From positions 1 through 26,268 of the forward strand of contig CAJKHY010000015.1 in NCBI GenBank assembly GCA_905199855.1: a DNA stretch of 26,268 bases, in the 5' to 3' direction. This stretch comes from an uncultured Clostridium sp. Lineage in GTDB: Bacteria > Bacillota_I > Bacilli_A > RF39 > UBA660. This document shows, in pieces, positions 7,224 through 15,325 of this stretch (position 1 is its first letter; each line of letters starts with the position of its first letter). The translations under genes and the position numbers were made by a program. Below the pieces are notes generated by a model. That model had not been told where the DNA came from. It did no database searches and was given only the letters and a program-made list of their open reading frames with translations.

Positions 7224-8213
7224 ATGTTTAAAATAGGTAATGTAGAAATTAAGAATAATATTGTTTTAGCGCCTATGGCGGGAGTATCTAACTATGCTTT
7301 TATGAAGATATGTGAAGAAATGGGAGTGGGTTATGTTGTAACTGAACTTTTAAGTGCGGAGGCTATTGTTAGAGATAATAAAAAAACTTTAGAAATGTTA
7401 AGGGGAATAGATAAATTAAATATTCCTGTTGGTATTCAATTGTTTGGTTCTAATGCTAGTTCTTTATCTAAAGCGGCTAAGATTATAGAAGAATTATATC
7501 CAAATGCATTAATTGATATTAATATGGGTTGTCCTGTTCCTAAAGTGGCAGTTAAATCACAAGCGGGTTCTTTTCTTTTAAAAAATCCGGCAAAGGTTTA
7601 TGAAATAGTGAGTGAGGTTGTTAAGGCTGTATCAATACCTGTTACAGTTAAAATTAGGAGTGGTTGGGATGAGAATTCAATAAATGCTATTGAAATAGCT
7701 AAGTTATGTGAAAAAGCAGGGGCTTCTTTAATTACTGTGCATGGTCGTACTAGAAGTCAAGGATATTCTGGTAAGTGTAATTTAGATGTTATTAGAGATA
7801 TTAAAAAAAATGTAGGAATACCTGTTATAGGAAATGGGGATATTATAGATATAGAGTCTGCTAAAAAAATGTTTGATTATACTAAATGTGATGCCATTAT
7901 GATAGGTCGTGGAGTTTTAGGTAATCCTTGGCTTATTAGAGAGTTAGTAGAATATTTTGAGAAGGGAATAATGGTAGATAAACCGAGTGCTGAGGAGAAA
8001 ATTAATATGTGTTTTAATCACTTAGAAAGATTATTAGAAGTAAAACCCGAGAGGGTGGCTATTTTAGAAATGCGTAGTTTTGTTGCTTGGTATATTAAGG
8101 GGTTACCTAATGCTGTAGCTTTTAAAAATGAACTATTTAAGGTAAAAACAAAAGAAAATTTAGTAAATTTATTAAATAACTATTTAAAAGAATTAAAAAA
8201 TAGTATAAAATAG
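7224..8213 (+). CDS. dusB: tRNA-dihydrouridine synthase (DusB type)
   Basis: This FMN enzyme reduces specific uridines in the tRNA D-loop. The ATG at 7224 gives 329 aa and has GTGGTGA seven bases upstream; the longer in-frame ATG at 7197 falls at the promoter. In TIM-barrel order the motifs are LAPMAGVSN (FMN phosphate entry), ELLSAEA, IQLFGSN, the catalytic cysteine C103 in NMGCPVPKV, the KIRSGW strand, TVHGRTRSQGYSG, the IGNGDI strand, and the phosphate loop GRGVLGNPW. The C-terminal helical tRNA-binding domain follows. It heads an operon with an RDD protein and lysS; the dusB-lysS pairing is also seen in Bacillus. Confidence 0.93.
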   Translation: MFKIGNVEIKNNIVLAPMAGVSNYAFMKICEEMGVGYVVTELLSAEAIVRDNKKTLEMLRGIDKLNIPVGIQLFGSNASSLSKAAKIIEELYPNALIDINMGCPVPKVAVKSQAGSFLLKNPAKVYEIVSEVVKAVSIPVTVKIRSGWDENSINAIEIAKLCEKAGASLITVHGRTRSQGYSGKCNLDVIRDIKKNVGIPVIGNGDIIDIESAKKMFDYTKCDAIMIGRGVLGNPWLIRELVEYFEKGIMVDKPSAEEKINMCFNHLERLLEVKPERVAILEMRSFVAWYIKGLPNAVAFKNELFKVKTKENLVNLLNNYLKELKNSIK

Positions 8214-8228
8214 GGATAGGTGATTTGA

Positions 8229-8948
8229 ATGAAAGCAACTTTTTTGCAAAGGTTATTGGCATATTTAGTAGATGCTATTTTTGTTACAATTATTGCTAGT
8301 TTTTTTGCACAGGGAACTATTGATAGTAAGAAAAGTGAAGAATTAGTAGATAGGAGTCAAAAACTTATTGAGAAATATGTCCAAGAAGATTTTGATGTAG
8401 AAGAGGCAGTAGAAGAATATAAGACTATTAATTATGAGAACGATAAATTAAACTATGTAAATAGTATTATTACTTTAGTTATTAGTGCCACTTATTATAT
8501 AGGTTTTTGTTATTTTAACAAGGGGCAAACAGTAGGTAAAAAGTTAATGAAGATTAGAATTAAGTCGAGGAAAGGTGAACTGAAAGCTTCTCAAGTAGTA
8601 GTAAGGGCTTTAATTCTTAATAATGTGTTGATATTAATTGTGCTACTTTTGCTTATTAACTTTGTAGATAACAATAGTTATTATGTTTTAAAGAATGTTT
8701 TAACTGGAATTAATTATGTGTTTTTAATAATTAGTACATTTATGATATTATATCGTAAAGATAAATTGGCACTTCAGGATGTGATTACTAATACTATGGT
8801 AGTGAGAGAAAATAAATGTATACAAGAAAATAGTGCAGAAGAAGTTGTAAAAGAAAAAGAGAATACTTTAAATATTGAGACTATTGATAATGCTGAGGTA
8901 ATTAAGAATACTAAACTTGGTGGGAATCAAGAAATTGAAAGGAAGTAA
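8229..8948 (+). CDS. RDD family membrane protein
   Basis: This 239-aa polytopic membrane protein has the RDD signature: R8 and D15 in the first membrane helix (QRLLAYLVDAIF) and D184 in ALQDVITNT, plus the family KGQTVGKKLMKI loop at about 98-109. Membrane segments are at about 11-27, 77-96, 126-145 and 158-175. An acidic, charged loop lies at 32-73 and a hydrophilic Glu/Lys/Asn-rich tail follows residue 190. The precise function of the family is uncertain (transport or membrane stress roles have been proposed). It starts 15 bases after dusB with GGTGA and ends 5 bases before lysS, whose ribosome binding site overlaps its stop, so it is firmly in this operon. Confidence 0.85.
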   Translation: MKATFLQRLLAYLVDAIFVTIIASFFAQGTIDSKKSEELVDRSQKLIEKYVQEDFDVEEAVEEYKTINYENDKLNYVNSIITLVISATYYIGFCYFNKGQTVGKKLMKIRIKSRKGELKASQVVVRALILNNVLILIVLLLLINFVDNNSYYVLKNVLTGINYVFLIISTFMILYRKDKLALQDVITNTMVVRENKCIQENSAEEVVKEKENTLNIETIDNAEVIKNTKLGGNQEIERK

Positions 8949-8953
8949 AAATT

Positions 8954-10420
8954 ATGGAATTAACAGAACAAGAAATTGTAAGAAGAAAAAAAGTAGAAGA
9001 GATAAGTAAGTATTGTAATCCTTATCCTGAAAAGTATGAGGTTAGTCATACTTTAAAAGAAGCATCATTTTTGGAAGATGAAACAAAAGATGTTTCTGTA
9101 GCAGGACGTATAGTTTTTTTAAGAAAAATGGGTAAGTTAAGTTTTCTTAGATTAAGAGATATTGAAGGAGAGTTGCAGGTATCTATTAAGATAGATTTAG
9201 TGGGAGAAGAAAAGTATCAATTCTTTAAAGAATACTATGATATTGGTGATTTTATTGGAGTAAAAGGAGAGATGTTTACTACTCATACTGGAGAAAAAAC
9301 TTTAAGGGCCGATACTTTTGAGTTTTTGGGAAAAGCATTGAAACCCCTTCCTGAAAAATTTCATGGTTTAACAGATACAGAATTAAAATATCGTCAAAGA
9401 TATGTTGATTTGATTTCTAATGAAGAATCAAGAAAGGTATTCTTAGGAAGAAGCAAGTTATATTCATTTATTCATAGATTTATGGCAGAAAATGGTTTTC
9501 TTGAAGTAGAAACACCAATTCTTCAAACTGCTGTTTGTGGGGCGGCAGCGAGACCTTTTTATACACATCATAATGCTTTAGATATTGAATGCAATTTAAG
9601 GATAGCACCCGAAACATATTTAAAGCAATGTATTGCAGGAGGCTATAATCGTGTTTATGAAATAGCTAAATGTTTTAGAAATGAAGGTATGGATACTGAA
9701 CATTTACAAGAATTTACTCAAGTAGAATGGTATGCTTCTTATTGGAATTTTGAGAATAATATAGAGTTTTATCAAAGATTTATAAAAGAGCTTTTAATGG
9801 AATTGACCGGGAAAATGACTATTGAATATCATGATCAATTATTAGATTTTGGTGTTAGTAATTGGAATAGAATTAATTATGTTGAGGAAATGAAAAAGAT
9901 ACTGGAATTTGATTTTTTAGAAATAGAAGAGCCTAGTGAATTAAAAAAGAAAATAGTGGAAAAGGGATTGTTTAGTATGGCTGATTTAGAAGAATATAAA
10001 TCAATTAGTCAAATTATAGATTTTGTTTATAAGAAAAAAATAAGGCAAGATATTGTTCAGCCTACGATCATTTATAATTATCCAGCCTTTTTGATACCAC
10101 TTGCTAGAAGAAATGATAATAATAACAAAATTATAGATGTTTTTCAGGTTGTTGCTTGTGGAACTGAATTATGTAAGGCTTATTCTGAGTTGGTTAATCC
10201 TGTGGTGCAAAGGCAAGCTTTTGAGGATCAAATGAAAGCTAAGGCACAAGGGGATGAAGAAACAATGGAGTTGGATGAAGGTTTTATGGGTGCGATGGAA
10301 CAAGGCATGCCTCCAATATCTGGTCTTGGTTTTGGAATAGATCGCTTGCTTATGCTTATTTATAATCAATCGTCAATAAGAGATGTTGTTTTATTTCCTC
10401 TTATGAAAAAAGATATTTAA
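8954..10420 (+). CDS. lysS: Lysyl-tRNA synthetase, class II
   Basis: LysRS (488 aa, normal length) attaches lysine to tRNA-Lys in the cytoplasm. An N-terminal OB-fold anticodon domain occupies about 48-127 (VAGRIVFLRKMGKLSF, then EGELQVSIK). The class II catalytic core follows, with motif 1 around GFLEVETPIL (181-190), GAAARPF..HHNALD (196-210), motif 2 FRNEGMDTEHLQEFTQVEW (241-259), and motif 3 GLGFGIDRLLMLI near 462-474. The ribosome binding site AAGGAAG overlaps the end of the RDD gene. A strong terminator follows 5 bases after the stop. Nothing essential is missing. Confidence 0.96.
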   Translation: MELTEQEIVRRKKVEEISKYCNPYPEKYEVSHTLKEASFLEDETKDVSVAGRIVFLRKMGKLSFLRLRDIEGELQVSIKIDLVGEEKYQFFKEYYDIGDFIGVKGEMFTTHTGEKTLRADTFEFLGKALKPLPEKFHGLTDTELKYRQRYVDLISNEESRKVFLGRSKLYSFIHRFMAENGFLEVETPILQTAVCGAAARPFYTHHNALDIECNLRIAPETYLKQCIAGGYNRVYEIAKCFRNEGMDTEHLQEFTQVEWYASYWNFENNIEFYQRFIKELLMELTGKMTIEYHDQLLDFGVSNWNRINYVEEMKKILEFDFLEIEEPSELKKKIVEKGLFSMADLEEYKSISQIIDFVYKKKIRQDIVQPTIIYNYPAFLIPLARRNDNNNKIIDVFQVVACGTELCKAYSELVNPVVQRQAFEDQMKAKAQGDEETMELDEGFMGAMEQGMPPISGLGFGIDRLLMLIYNQSSIRDVVLFPLMKKDI

Positions 10421-10425
10421 ATTAA

Positions 10426-10460
10426 AAAAATGAGCATTTTCTTATATTTTGCTCATTTTT
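10426..10460. terminator. Bidirectional terminator between lysS and a minus-strand remnant
   Basis: A perfect 11-bp stem, AAAAATGAGCA (10426-10436) with TGCTCATTTTT (10450-10460), has a 13-nt loop. The T run is on the right arm for lysS; on the minus strand the mirror run TTTTTTTAATTT serves the 44-codon frame that ends at 10471. Confidence 0.88.
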
Positions 10461-10470
10461 AATATTAATT

Positions 10471-10605
10471 TTAGTTATTTTTAAATTCTTTGTTGGTAAA
10501 AATATGAAATCTATAATTGTTGTTATATATTCTTTTTGAATTTGTTTGTAAAATTGCGTTTTCTTGTATATCGGTTGGCAAATTAAATTTTTTAAAATAT
10601 ATCAT
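10471..10605 (-). pseudogene. 44-codon minus-strand frame, likely N-terminal remnant of an AAA-type ATPase
   Basis: This short frame encodes a normal-looking mixed-charge peptide beginning MIYFKKFNLPTDIQE and ending in HIFTNKEFKNN. It has its own promoter (10624-10652) and the bidirectional terminator 11 bases after its stop, so it looks like a transcribed unit. No Shine-Dalgarno site is visible, and the leader would be only about 12 nt. The order MxYFKKFxLP, then KR-x-Y, Y-x-F-x-IF reminds me of the start of a family of Firmicute AAA ATPases just before their P-loop. That recognition is from memory and unverified. It may be a truncated relic or a true small protein. The rest of 10461-10740 shows no other gene. 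Confidence 0.35.
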
Positions 10606-10623
10606 TTTATAACTTTTATGTGC

Positions 10624-10652
10624 ATGATATACTATTTAGAATAATATCTCAA
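10624..10652 (-). promoter_or_regulatory. Promoter for the minus-strand 44-codon frame
   Basis: On the minus strand: TTGAGA (10647-10652), a 17-bp spacer, and TATCAT (10624-10629). Start of transcription would be near 10617, about 12 bases before the ATG at 10605. Confidence 0.45.
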
Positions 10653-10701
10653 TATGGTGTTTTACTTTATTTTTTTAATTATTTGATTTATGAAAAATAG
10701 T

Positions 10702-10730
10702 TTGATATAGGTGTAAATTTGTGATATAAT
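10702..10730 (+). promoter_or_regulatory. Strong sigma-A promoter of the divIC-like gene
   Basis: TTGATA (10702-10707), a 17-bp spacer ending in TGA, and a perfect TATAAT (10725-10730). This combines a near-consensus -35 with an extended -10. It lies 27 bases before the TTG start. Confidence 0.8.
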
Positions 10731-10757
10731 GTTTATGATAAAGGGAGGGTGTAAATA

Positions 10758-11093
10758 TTGAGCAAAATTGTTACTAAAAGGATTAAGAGACGTAAAATAA
10801 CTAAGATTAGAATGATTTTGACTTTTGTGTTTTTTGGTTTTATTATATTTACCCTTAGTTATAAATTATTTGATTATTTAAGAGAAATTAGAGATATAAA
10901 GAAAGAAAAGGAAACTTTGGAAGGTAAATTGGCTGATTTAGAAGAACAAGAAGAAATTTTAAAAACTGACATTCAAAAGTTAGAAGATCCTGAGTATGTA
11001 GCTAAATATGCTAGAGAGAAGTATTTGTATTCTAAAGAGGGAGAATTAATTATTAGAATTCCTGATAGTAATAATACAGATGATGACAAATAA
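10758..11093 (+). CDS. divIC: DivIC/FtsB-type septum formation initiator
   Basis: This 111-aa single-pass division protein belongs to the FtsL-DivIC-DivIB bridge of the divisome. A short basic cytoplasmic N terminus (KRIKRRK) is followed by a membrane helix at about 18-36. An outward coiled coil rich in Glu/Lys/Leu lies at about 42-76, then the family C-terminal signature LEDPEYVAKYAREKYLY and GELIIRIP (75-102). The start is TTG, chosen because AAGGGAGGG lies 8 bases upstream. It has its own strong promoter, is monocistronic, and converges on ftsH with a shared terminator that begins within its stop codon. Confidence 0.88.
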   Translation: MSKIVTKRIKRRKITKIRMILTFVFFGFIIFTLSYKLFDYLREIRDIKKEKETLEGKLADLEEQEEILKTDIQKLEDPEYVAKYAREKYLYSKEGELIIRIPDSNNTDDDK

Positions 11094-11127
11094 AAAGATT
11101 CAAGTTGGTTACTTTGAATCTTTTTTT
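11092..11127. terminator. Shared convergent terminator of divIC and ftsH
   Basis: A perfect 12-bp stem, AAAAAGATTCAA (11092-11103) with TTGAATCTTTTT (11114-11125), has a 10-nt loop and ends in seven T on the plus strand. On the minus strand the stem ends in TTTTTA. It overlaps the divIC stop codon and the last ftsH codons, so both genes end inside one hairpin. Confidence 0.9.
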
Positions 11128-13013
11128 GTATCGTTTTTATCAGTTTTTTCTTCTTGATTTTCTTCAGGTTCTTTTTCTTCAGGAATATGTTTGTGTTCAA
11201 CAAGATAGTCAATTTGTTCTTTTGTAATTGTTTCATATTTAAGTAAGGCATTAGCGATAAGATCTAATAATTCTTTGTTTTCACTTAATATATGTTTACT
11301 TTTTTTGTAACATTCGTTGATTATCTTACGCATTTCCTCATCTATTTCATTTGCTACGGCATCTGAAATGTTTCTATTTTTAGTGTAATCTCTACCTAAA
11401 AAAGTGTTGGTATCAGGATCTTCTAATCGCATAGGTCCTAGAGAACTCATACCATATTCTGTTACCATGCTACGAGCAATTTTAGTGGCTTTTTTGAAAT
11501 CGTCGTGTGCTCCTGTAGTGATTTCATTAAAGATTAATTCTTCGGCCACACGTCCTCCTAAAAGTCCACAGATGGATTCTAATAGTTCGTTTTTGGTATA
11601 ATTAAATGTTTCTTCTTTTGGCGTCATCATAGTGTATCCTCCAGCATTGCTTCTAGGGATAATAGTTATTTTTTGCACTTCGTTCGCACCATCTAATTTA
11701 ATACCTAAAACGGCATGGCCAGCTTCGTGATAAGCAACGAGTTTCTTTTCTTTTTCGGTATATTTTTTGGTTACTTTGGCTGGGCCCATTAGTACTCTAT
11801 CAGTTGCTTCATCGATTTCACTCATAGTAATTTGTTTTTTACCACGTCTTACTGTTAGTAGAGCTGCTTCATTTAGAAGATTTTCAAGGTCTGCACCAGA
11901 GAAGCCTGGTGTTCTTTTTGCTAAATATGACAAAGTAATGTTTTTAGCTAGAGTCTTATTTTTAGCATGAACTTTAAGAATTTCTTCACGAGCCTTTTTA
12001 TCAGGTAGTGATACAGTTACTTGACGATCGAATCTACCAGGTCTAAGTAATGCTGGGTCTAAAACATCAGGTCTATTTGTTGCGGCAATGATAATGATAC
12101 CTTCATTAGCTCCGAAACCATCCATTTCTGTAAGTAATTGGTTTAATGTTTGCTCACGTTCATCGTGACCTCCACCTAAACCGGTACCTCTTTGTCTGCC
12201 TACAGCATCTATTTCATCAATGAAGATTAGGCATGGAGCATTCATTTTAGCTTGTTTGAACATATCTCTTACACGTGAAGCTCCAACTCCCACAAATAAT
12301 TCAACAAAATCTGATCCACTTATATAATAGAATGGTACTTTGGCTTCACCGGCAACGGCTCTTGCTAATAGGGTTTTACCAGTTCCTGGAGGGCCTACAA
12401 GTAAGACACCTTTTGGAATTCTAGCACCCATGCTTTGGAATTTTTTTGGGTTCTTTAAGAAGTCAATTAATTCTTGAACTTCTTCTTTTTCTTCAGTAAG
12501 ACCTGCAACATCTTTGAATGTTGTTTTAACACTGTCTCTTACTAGTTTAGCTTTGCTTTTACCAAAGTCTAATGATTTGTTGTTGCCACTTAATTGTCTT
12601 GTAAATAAGTATAATGTTGCACCAACTAAAATAATAATTGGCAAGAAATTAGATACAAGGATAAGCCATGAAGCGGCTTCAGGATCAGTTTTAACTTCTA
12701 GTTCAAAGTTTGCACTGTCTTGATGTTCTAATACTCTTTTAATTATTTCATCGGAATATGGTAAATTGATTATAAATTTTTCATTTTCTTCATAACCTTT
12801 TAATGTTCCTACTACTTCGTAAACTTCAGTTCTTGTTTTTGGAGTAATAGTTAAAGTTTCAATTTCGTTATTGTTCATACTTTGTTTAAATTCATCATAA
12901 GTTAGTTTATTAATCTTAGTATTTAACATATTTAAAGTAAATAAACATCCTACAATAAAGATAAACATTAGGGTATAAGGTAATAAGCCTTTTTTAACTG
13001 TTTTCTTGTTCAT
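11109..13013 (-). CDS. ftsH: ATP-dependent zinc metalloprotease FtsH
   Basis: FtsH is a membrane-anchored hexameric AAA+ protease that degrades membrane and regulatory proteins. The ATG at 13013 gives 634 aa and has AGGAGG six bases upstream; the in-frame GTG at 13031 is rejected. Numbered from this ATG: membrane helices at about 8-29 and 115-139 with an extracytoplasmic domain between them, Walker A GPPGTGKT (207-214), Walker B IFIDEIDAVG (263-272), arginine fingers in LRPGRFDRQ, zinc site HEAGH (429-433), and the third ligand D505 in GAHDDF. The tail is Glu/Lys-rich. Its start overlaps the end of tilS by 20 bases, so translation is probably coupled. The hprT gene found between them in Bacillus is absent. 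Confidence 0.97.
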   Translation of the reverse strand: MNKKTVKKGLLPYTLMFIFIVGCLFTLNMLNTKINKLTYDEFKQSMNNNEIETLTITPKTRTEVYEVVGTLKGYEENEKFIINLPYSDEIIKRVLEHQDSANFELEVKTDPEAASWLILVSNFLPIIILVGATLYLFTRQLSGNNKSLDFGKSKAKLVRDSVKTTFKDVAGLTEEKEEVQELIDFLKNPKKFQSMGARIPKGVLLVGPPGTGKTLLARAVAGEAKVPFYYISGSDFVELFVGVGASRVRDMFKQAKMNAPCLIFIDEIDAVGRQRGTGLGGGHDEREQTLNQLLTEMDGFGANEGIIIIAATNRPDVLDPALLRPGRFDRQVTVSLPDKKAREEILKVHAKNKTLAKNITLSYLAKRTPGFSGADLENLLNEAALLTVRRGKKQITMSEIDEATDRVLMGPAKVTKKYTEKEKKLVAYHEAGHAVLGIKLDGANEVQKITIIPRSNAGGYTMMTPKEETFNYTKNELLESICGLLGGRVAEELIFNEITTGAHDDFKKATKIARSMVTEYGMSSLGPMRLEDPDTNTFLGRDYTKNRNISDAVANEIDEEMRKIINECYKKSKHILSENKELLDLIANALLKYETITKEQIDYLVEHKHIPEEKEPEENQEEKTDKNDTKKDSK

Positions 13014-14334
13014 TAAAATCCTCCTTTTCACAGTACTTTAGTATTATATCATATTTTTCATTAATAGGAACATCAAATGTTGATTTTTTTAAGTTTGGTA
13101 CCCATAGAATGGTGTTACTACTGTCTACTAGTAGGGGATAACTTACTCTTTTTGATGGGGGAATGTGTCCCTCAATAAAGACATCGCTTATTTTTTTTGT
13201 ACCATTTGTTCCTTTTAAGGAAATAAAATCGCCATCTTGTCTGTTTCTTATGTAAAGTGGTAATTTGATTTCGCTGGAATTTAATCTAATGATGTTATTG
13301 CCATTATCGGTGGTATTATCTATTTTAGTAATGGTATGGTTATCTATCATATTATATTTTTCTAATTCTATTTTATATGATTTTCTTTTGGCAATATATT
13401 TTTTAAACATTATTTTATCATATTCTTTGATAGCCATGATACTACTTGGTAAGTTTACGATTAGATTAGGTTTTTTACTGTTTAGAATTTTCATAATGTT
13501 ATTTAAATGACTTTCCTTAATAGTATTATCTTTATTATTGTAAATAATAGTTAAAATTTTGTAAATAACATTTTTTTGTATGAATGGATCTTCTTTTAAG
13601 AGGTCTTTTGTTTTAATGGTATCGTTTTTGTAGATGTTATTTACAATATTTGTTGCTACTTTATCTATGTAGTTATAATATTCTAGGAGTTGCTTAGAAT
13701 ATTTTAGGAATTGGTGATGAGCATTTGGATTTTCTTTTTTTAAAACAGGTAGAATAAATCTTCTAATTCTATTTCTTGTATATCTTTTATTTGTATTGGT
13801 AGAATCAATGGAGTAGTGTAAGCAATAGTTTTGACAATATACCATTAAATTTTCTTTAGTATAGTTTAAAAATGGTCTTATGATGTAATAGTTTTTCCTT
13901 TTGCTTATTTGTTTCATACCGGCATAGCCTTCAATGTTAGAACCTCTTAAGATTTTCATGATTACTGTTTCTATTAAATCATCTCCATGATGGGCTAGGA
14001 ATAGATATTTAGAGTGGTATTTTTTAAGCATTTCTTCGAAGAAAGCGTATCTTTTTTTTCTAGCTTCATTTTCAAAATTGGATTCGATATAGTTTTCAAT
14101 TTTGGTACTTTCAAAGATAATATGATGTTTGGCACAATATTTTCGTAGTTTTTCTTCTTCGTAATCTGATTCAATTCTTACATTATGGTTGACATGGGCA
14201 CATACTAGTTTTTTGGGCATAATTTTTTTTAAGTAATGAAGTAGAGCCATAGAATCAGGTCCGCCAGAGATACCGGCAATAATATAATCTGAATCGATAT
14301 CTTCTTTTTTTACACAAGTTTTTAACGTGTACAT
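12994..14334 (-). CDS. tilS: tRNA(Ile)-lysidine synthetase TilS
   Basis: TilS (446 aa) adenylates C34 of tRNA-Ile(CAU) and replaces its carbonyl with lysine, so that the tRNA reads AUA. That is essential in an AT-rich genome with many ATA codons. The N-terminal PP-loop ATPase motif is SGGPDS (23-28), followed by HVNHNVR (47-53), AHHGDDLIET (114-123) and RGSNIEGYAGM (130-140), all hallmarks of the family. The C-terminal substrate-recognition part contains RNRQDGDFI. The ATG has AAAGGAAAT upstream and a near-consensus promoter. It is the first gene of a tilS-ftsH operon and overlaps ftsH by 20 bases. Confidence 0.95.
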   Translation of the reverse strand: MYTLKTCVKKEDIDSDYIIAGISGGPDSMALLHYLKKIMPKKLVCAHVNHNVRIESDYEEEKLRKYCAKHHIIFESTKIENYIESNFENEARKKRYAFFEEMLKKYHSKYLFLAHHGDDLIETVIMKILRGSNIEGYAGMKQISKRKNYYIIRPFLNYTKENLMVYCQNYCLHYSIDSTNTNKRYTRNRIRRFILPVLKKENPNAHHQFLKYSKQLLEYYNYIDKVATNIVNNIYKNDTIKTKDLLKEDPFIQKNVIYKILTIIYNNKDNTIKESHLNNIMKILNSKKPNLIVNLPSSIMAIKEYDKIMFKKYIAKRKSYKIELEKYNMIDNHTITKIDNTTDNGNNIIRLNSSEIKLPLYIRNRQDGDFISLKGTNGTKKISDVFIEGHIPPSKRVSYPLLVDSSNTILWVPNLKKSTFDVPINEKYDIILKYCEKEDFNEQENS

Positions 14335-14366
14335 AGTAATATTTCCTTTCTTTGATATATAATACG

Positions 14367-14395
14367 ATTATATCATGTGTACTTTAAAATGTAAA
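14367..14395 (-). promoter_or_regulatory. Sigma-A promoter of tilS-ftsH
   Basis: On the minus strand: TTTACA (14390-14395), a 17-bp spacer ending in TGA, and a perfect TATAAT (14367-14372), 32 bases before the tilS ATG. Confidence 0.8.
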
Positions 14396-14411
14396 TTGGT
14401 GGGCTAAATAT

Positions 14412-14425
14412 TCATTAATTAATGA
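14412..14425. promoter_or_regulatory. 14-bp perfect palindrome between divergent tilS and parA promoters
   Basis: TCATTAATTAATGA is a perfect palindrome lying 16 bases upstream of the tilS -35 and about 48 bases upstream of the parA -10. It is placed where a regulator could act on both promoters. It is AT-rich, so chance is possible. Confidence 0.35.
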
Positions 14426-14473
14426 TTATTTTGTCTTTAGATGCAAAATGGTATTTATTTTTTTAAAAATTTT

Positions 14474-14482
14474 TGGTACAAT
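14474..14482 (+). promoter_or_regulatory. Extended -10 promoter of parA-parB
   Basis: TGGTACAAT lies 27 bases before the parA ATG at 14510, with a weak -35 (TTTATT at 17 bp). Confidence 0.6.
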
Positions 14483-14509
14483 ATAAATACAAGAATTGAA
14501 GGTGTAAGA

Positions 14510-15325
14510 ATGGGTAAAGTAATTGCAATGGTTAATCAAAAGGGTGGTGTAGGTAAAACTACTACTAGTATCAATTTAGCAGCTTCTTTAGGAATTCTTT
14601 CTAAAAAGGTATTAATGATAGATTTAGATCCTCAAGGTAATGCTACGACAGGTGTGGGTATTAATAAGGGGGATGTTGAAAATAGTATATATGAAGTATT
14701 AATTGGTCAAGCAGTTATTGAAGATGCAATTATTAAGACAAAATATAAAAATATGAGCATTATTCCTGCTTATACTAATTTGGCAGGAATAGATATAGTA
14801 TTTATTAATAAGGAACGTAAAGCAGTGGCAGATGGACAGGTGTTTGATAAAACTGGTGAACTTAAGAAAAGCGTTTTGAAGATTAAGGATAATTATGACT
14901 ATATAATAATTGATTGTCCACCTTCACTTGGTGTACTTACTACGAATGCACTTGCAGCATCTGACTCGGTAATTATTCCTGTACAATGTGAGTTTTTTGC
15001 ACTTGAGGGTGTTATGCAACTTATGAATACTATAATGCTTGCTAAAAAGAAAATTAATCCTAATTTAGAAATTGAAGGTGTGCTTTTAACAATGCTTTAT
15101 TCAAGAACTAATTTAGGCTTAGAAGTGGTAGAAAATATAAGAGGTTTTTTTAAGGAACGGGTTTATGATACGATTATACCAAGGCTTGTTCGACTTTCTG
15201 AGGCTCCAAGTCATGGTAAACCTATCGCAGCATATGATCCTACAAGTAAAGGAACTTTAGCTTATTTAAATTTAGCAAAGGAGGTCATAGAGAGAAATGG
15301 ACCAAAAGAAGAAAGCTCTAGGTAG
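14510..15325 (+). CDS. parA: ParA/Soj chromosome-partitioning ATPase
   Basis: This 271-aa deviant-Walker ATPase moves or segregates origin regions together with ParB and, in Firmicutes, tunes DnaA. The ATG at 14510 has GAAGGTG upstream; a longer in-frame start at 14441 would lie upstream of the promoter. The deviant Walker A KGGVGKTT is at 11-18 (signature lysine K11), switch motif LMIDLDPQGN at 35-44, and Walker B IIIDCPPSLG at 132-141. There is no N-terminal HTH, so it is the chromosomal Soj type. Its end overlaps parB by 29 bases. Confidence 0.95.
   Translation: MGKVIAMVNQKGGVGKTTTSINLAASLGILSKKVLMIDLDPQGNATTGVGINKGDVENSIYEVLIGQAVIEDAIIKTKYKNMSIIPAYTNLAGIDIVFINKERKAVADGQVFDKTGELKKSVLKIKDNYDYIIIDCPPSLGVLTTNALAASDSVIIPVQCEFFALEGVMQLMNTIMLAKKKINPNLEIEGVLLTMLYSRTNLGLEVVENIRGFFKERVYDTIIPRLVRLSEAPSHGKPIAAYDPTSKGTLAYLNLAKEVIERNGPKEESSR

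Noticed and set aside
10973..11251. Minus-strand 92-codon frame across the divIC/ftsH ends
   Set aside because: It spans the shared terminator and both real gene ends in the wrong frame; lysine/leucine runs show it is a shadow.
11404..12723. Plus-strand frames of 65-69 codons inside ftsH
   Set aside because: They are antisense shadows of a clear, full-length ftsH, with no ribosome binding sites or promoters.
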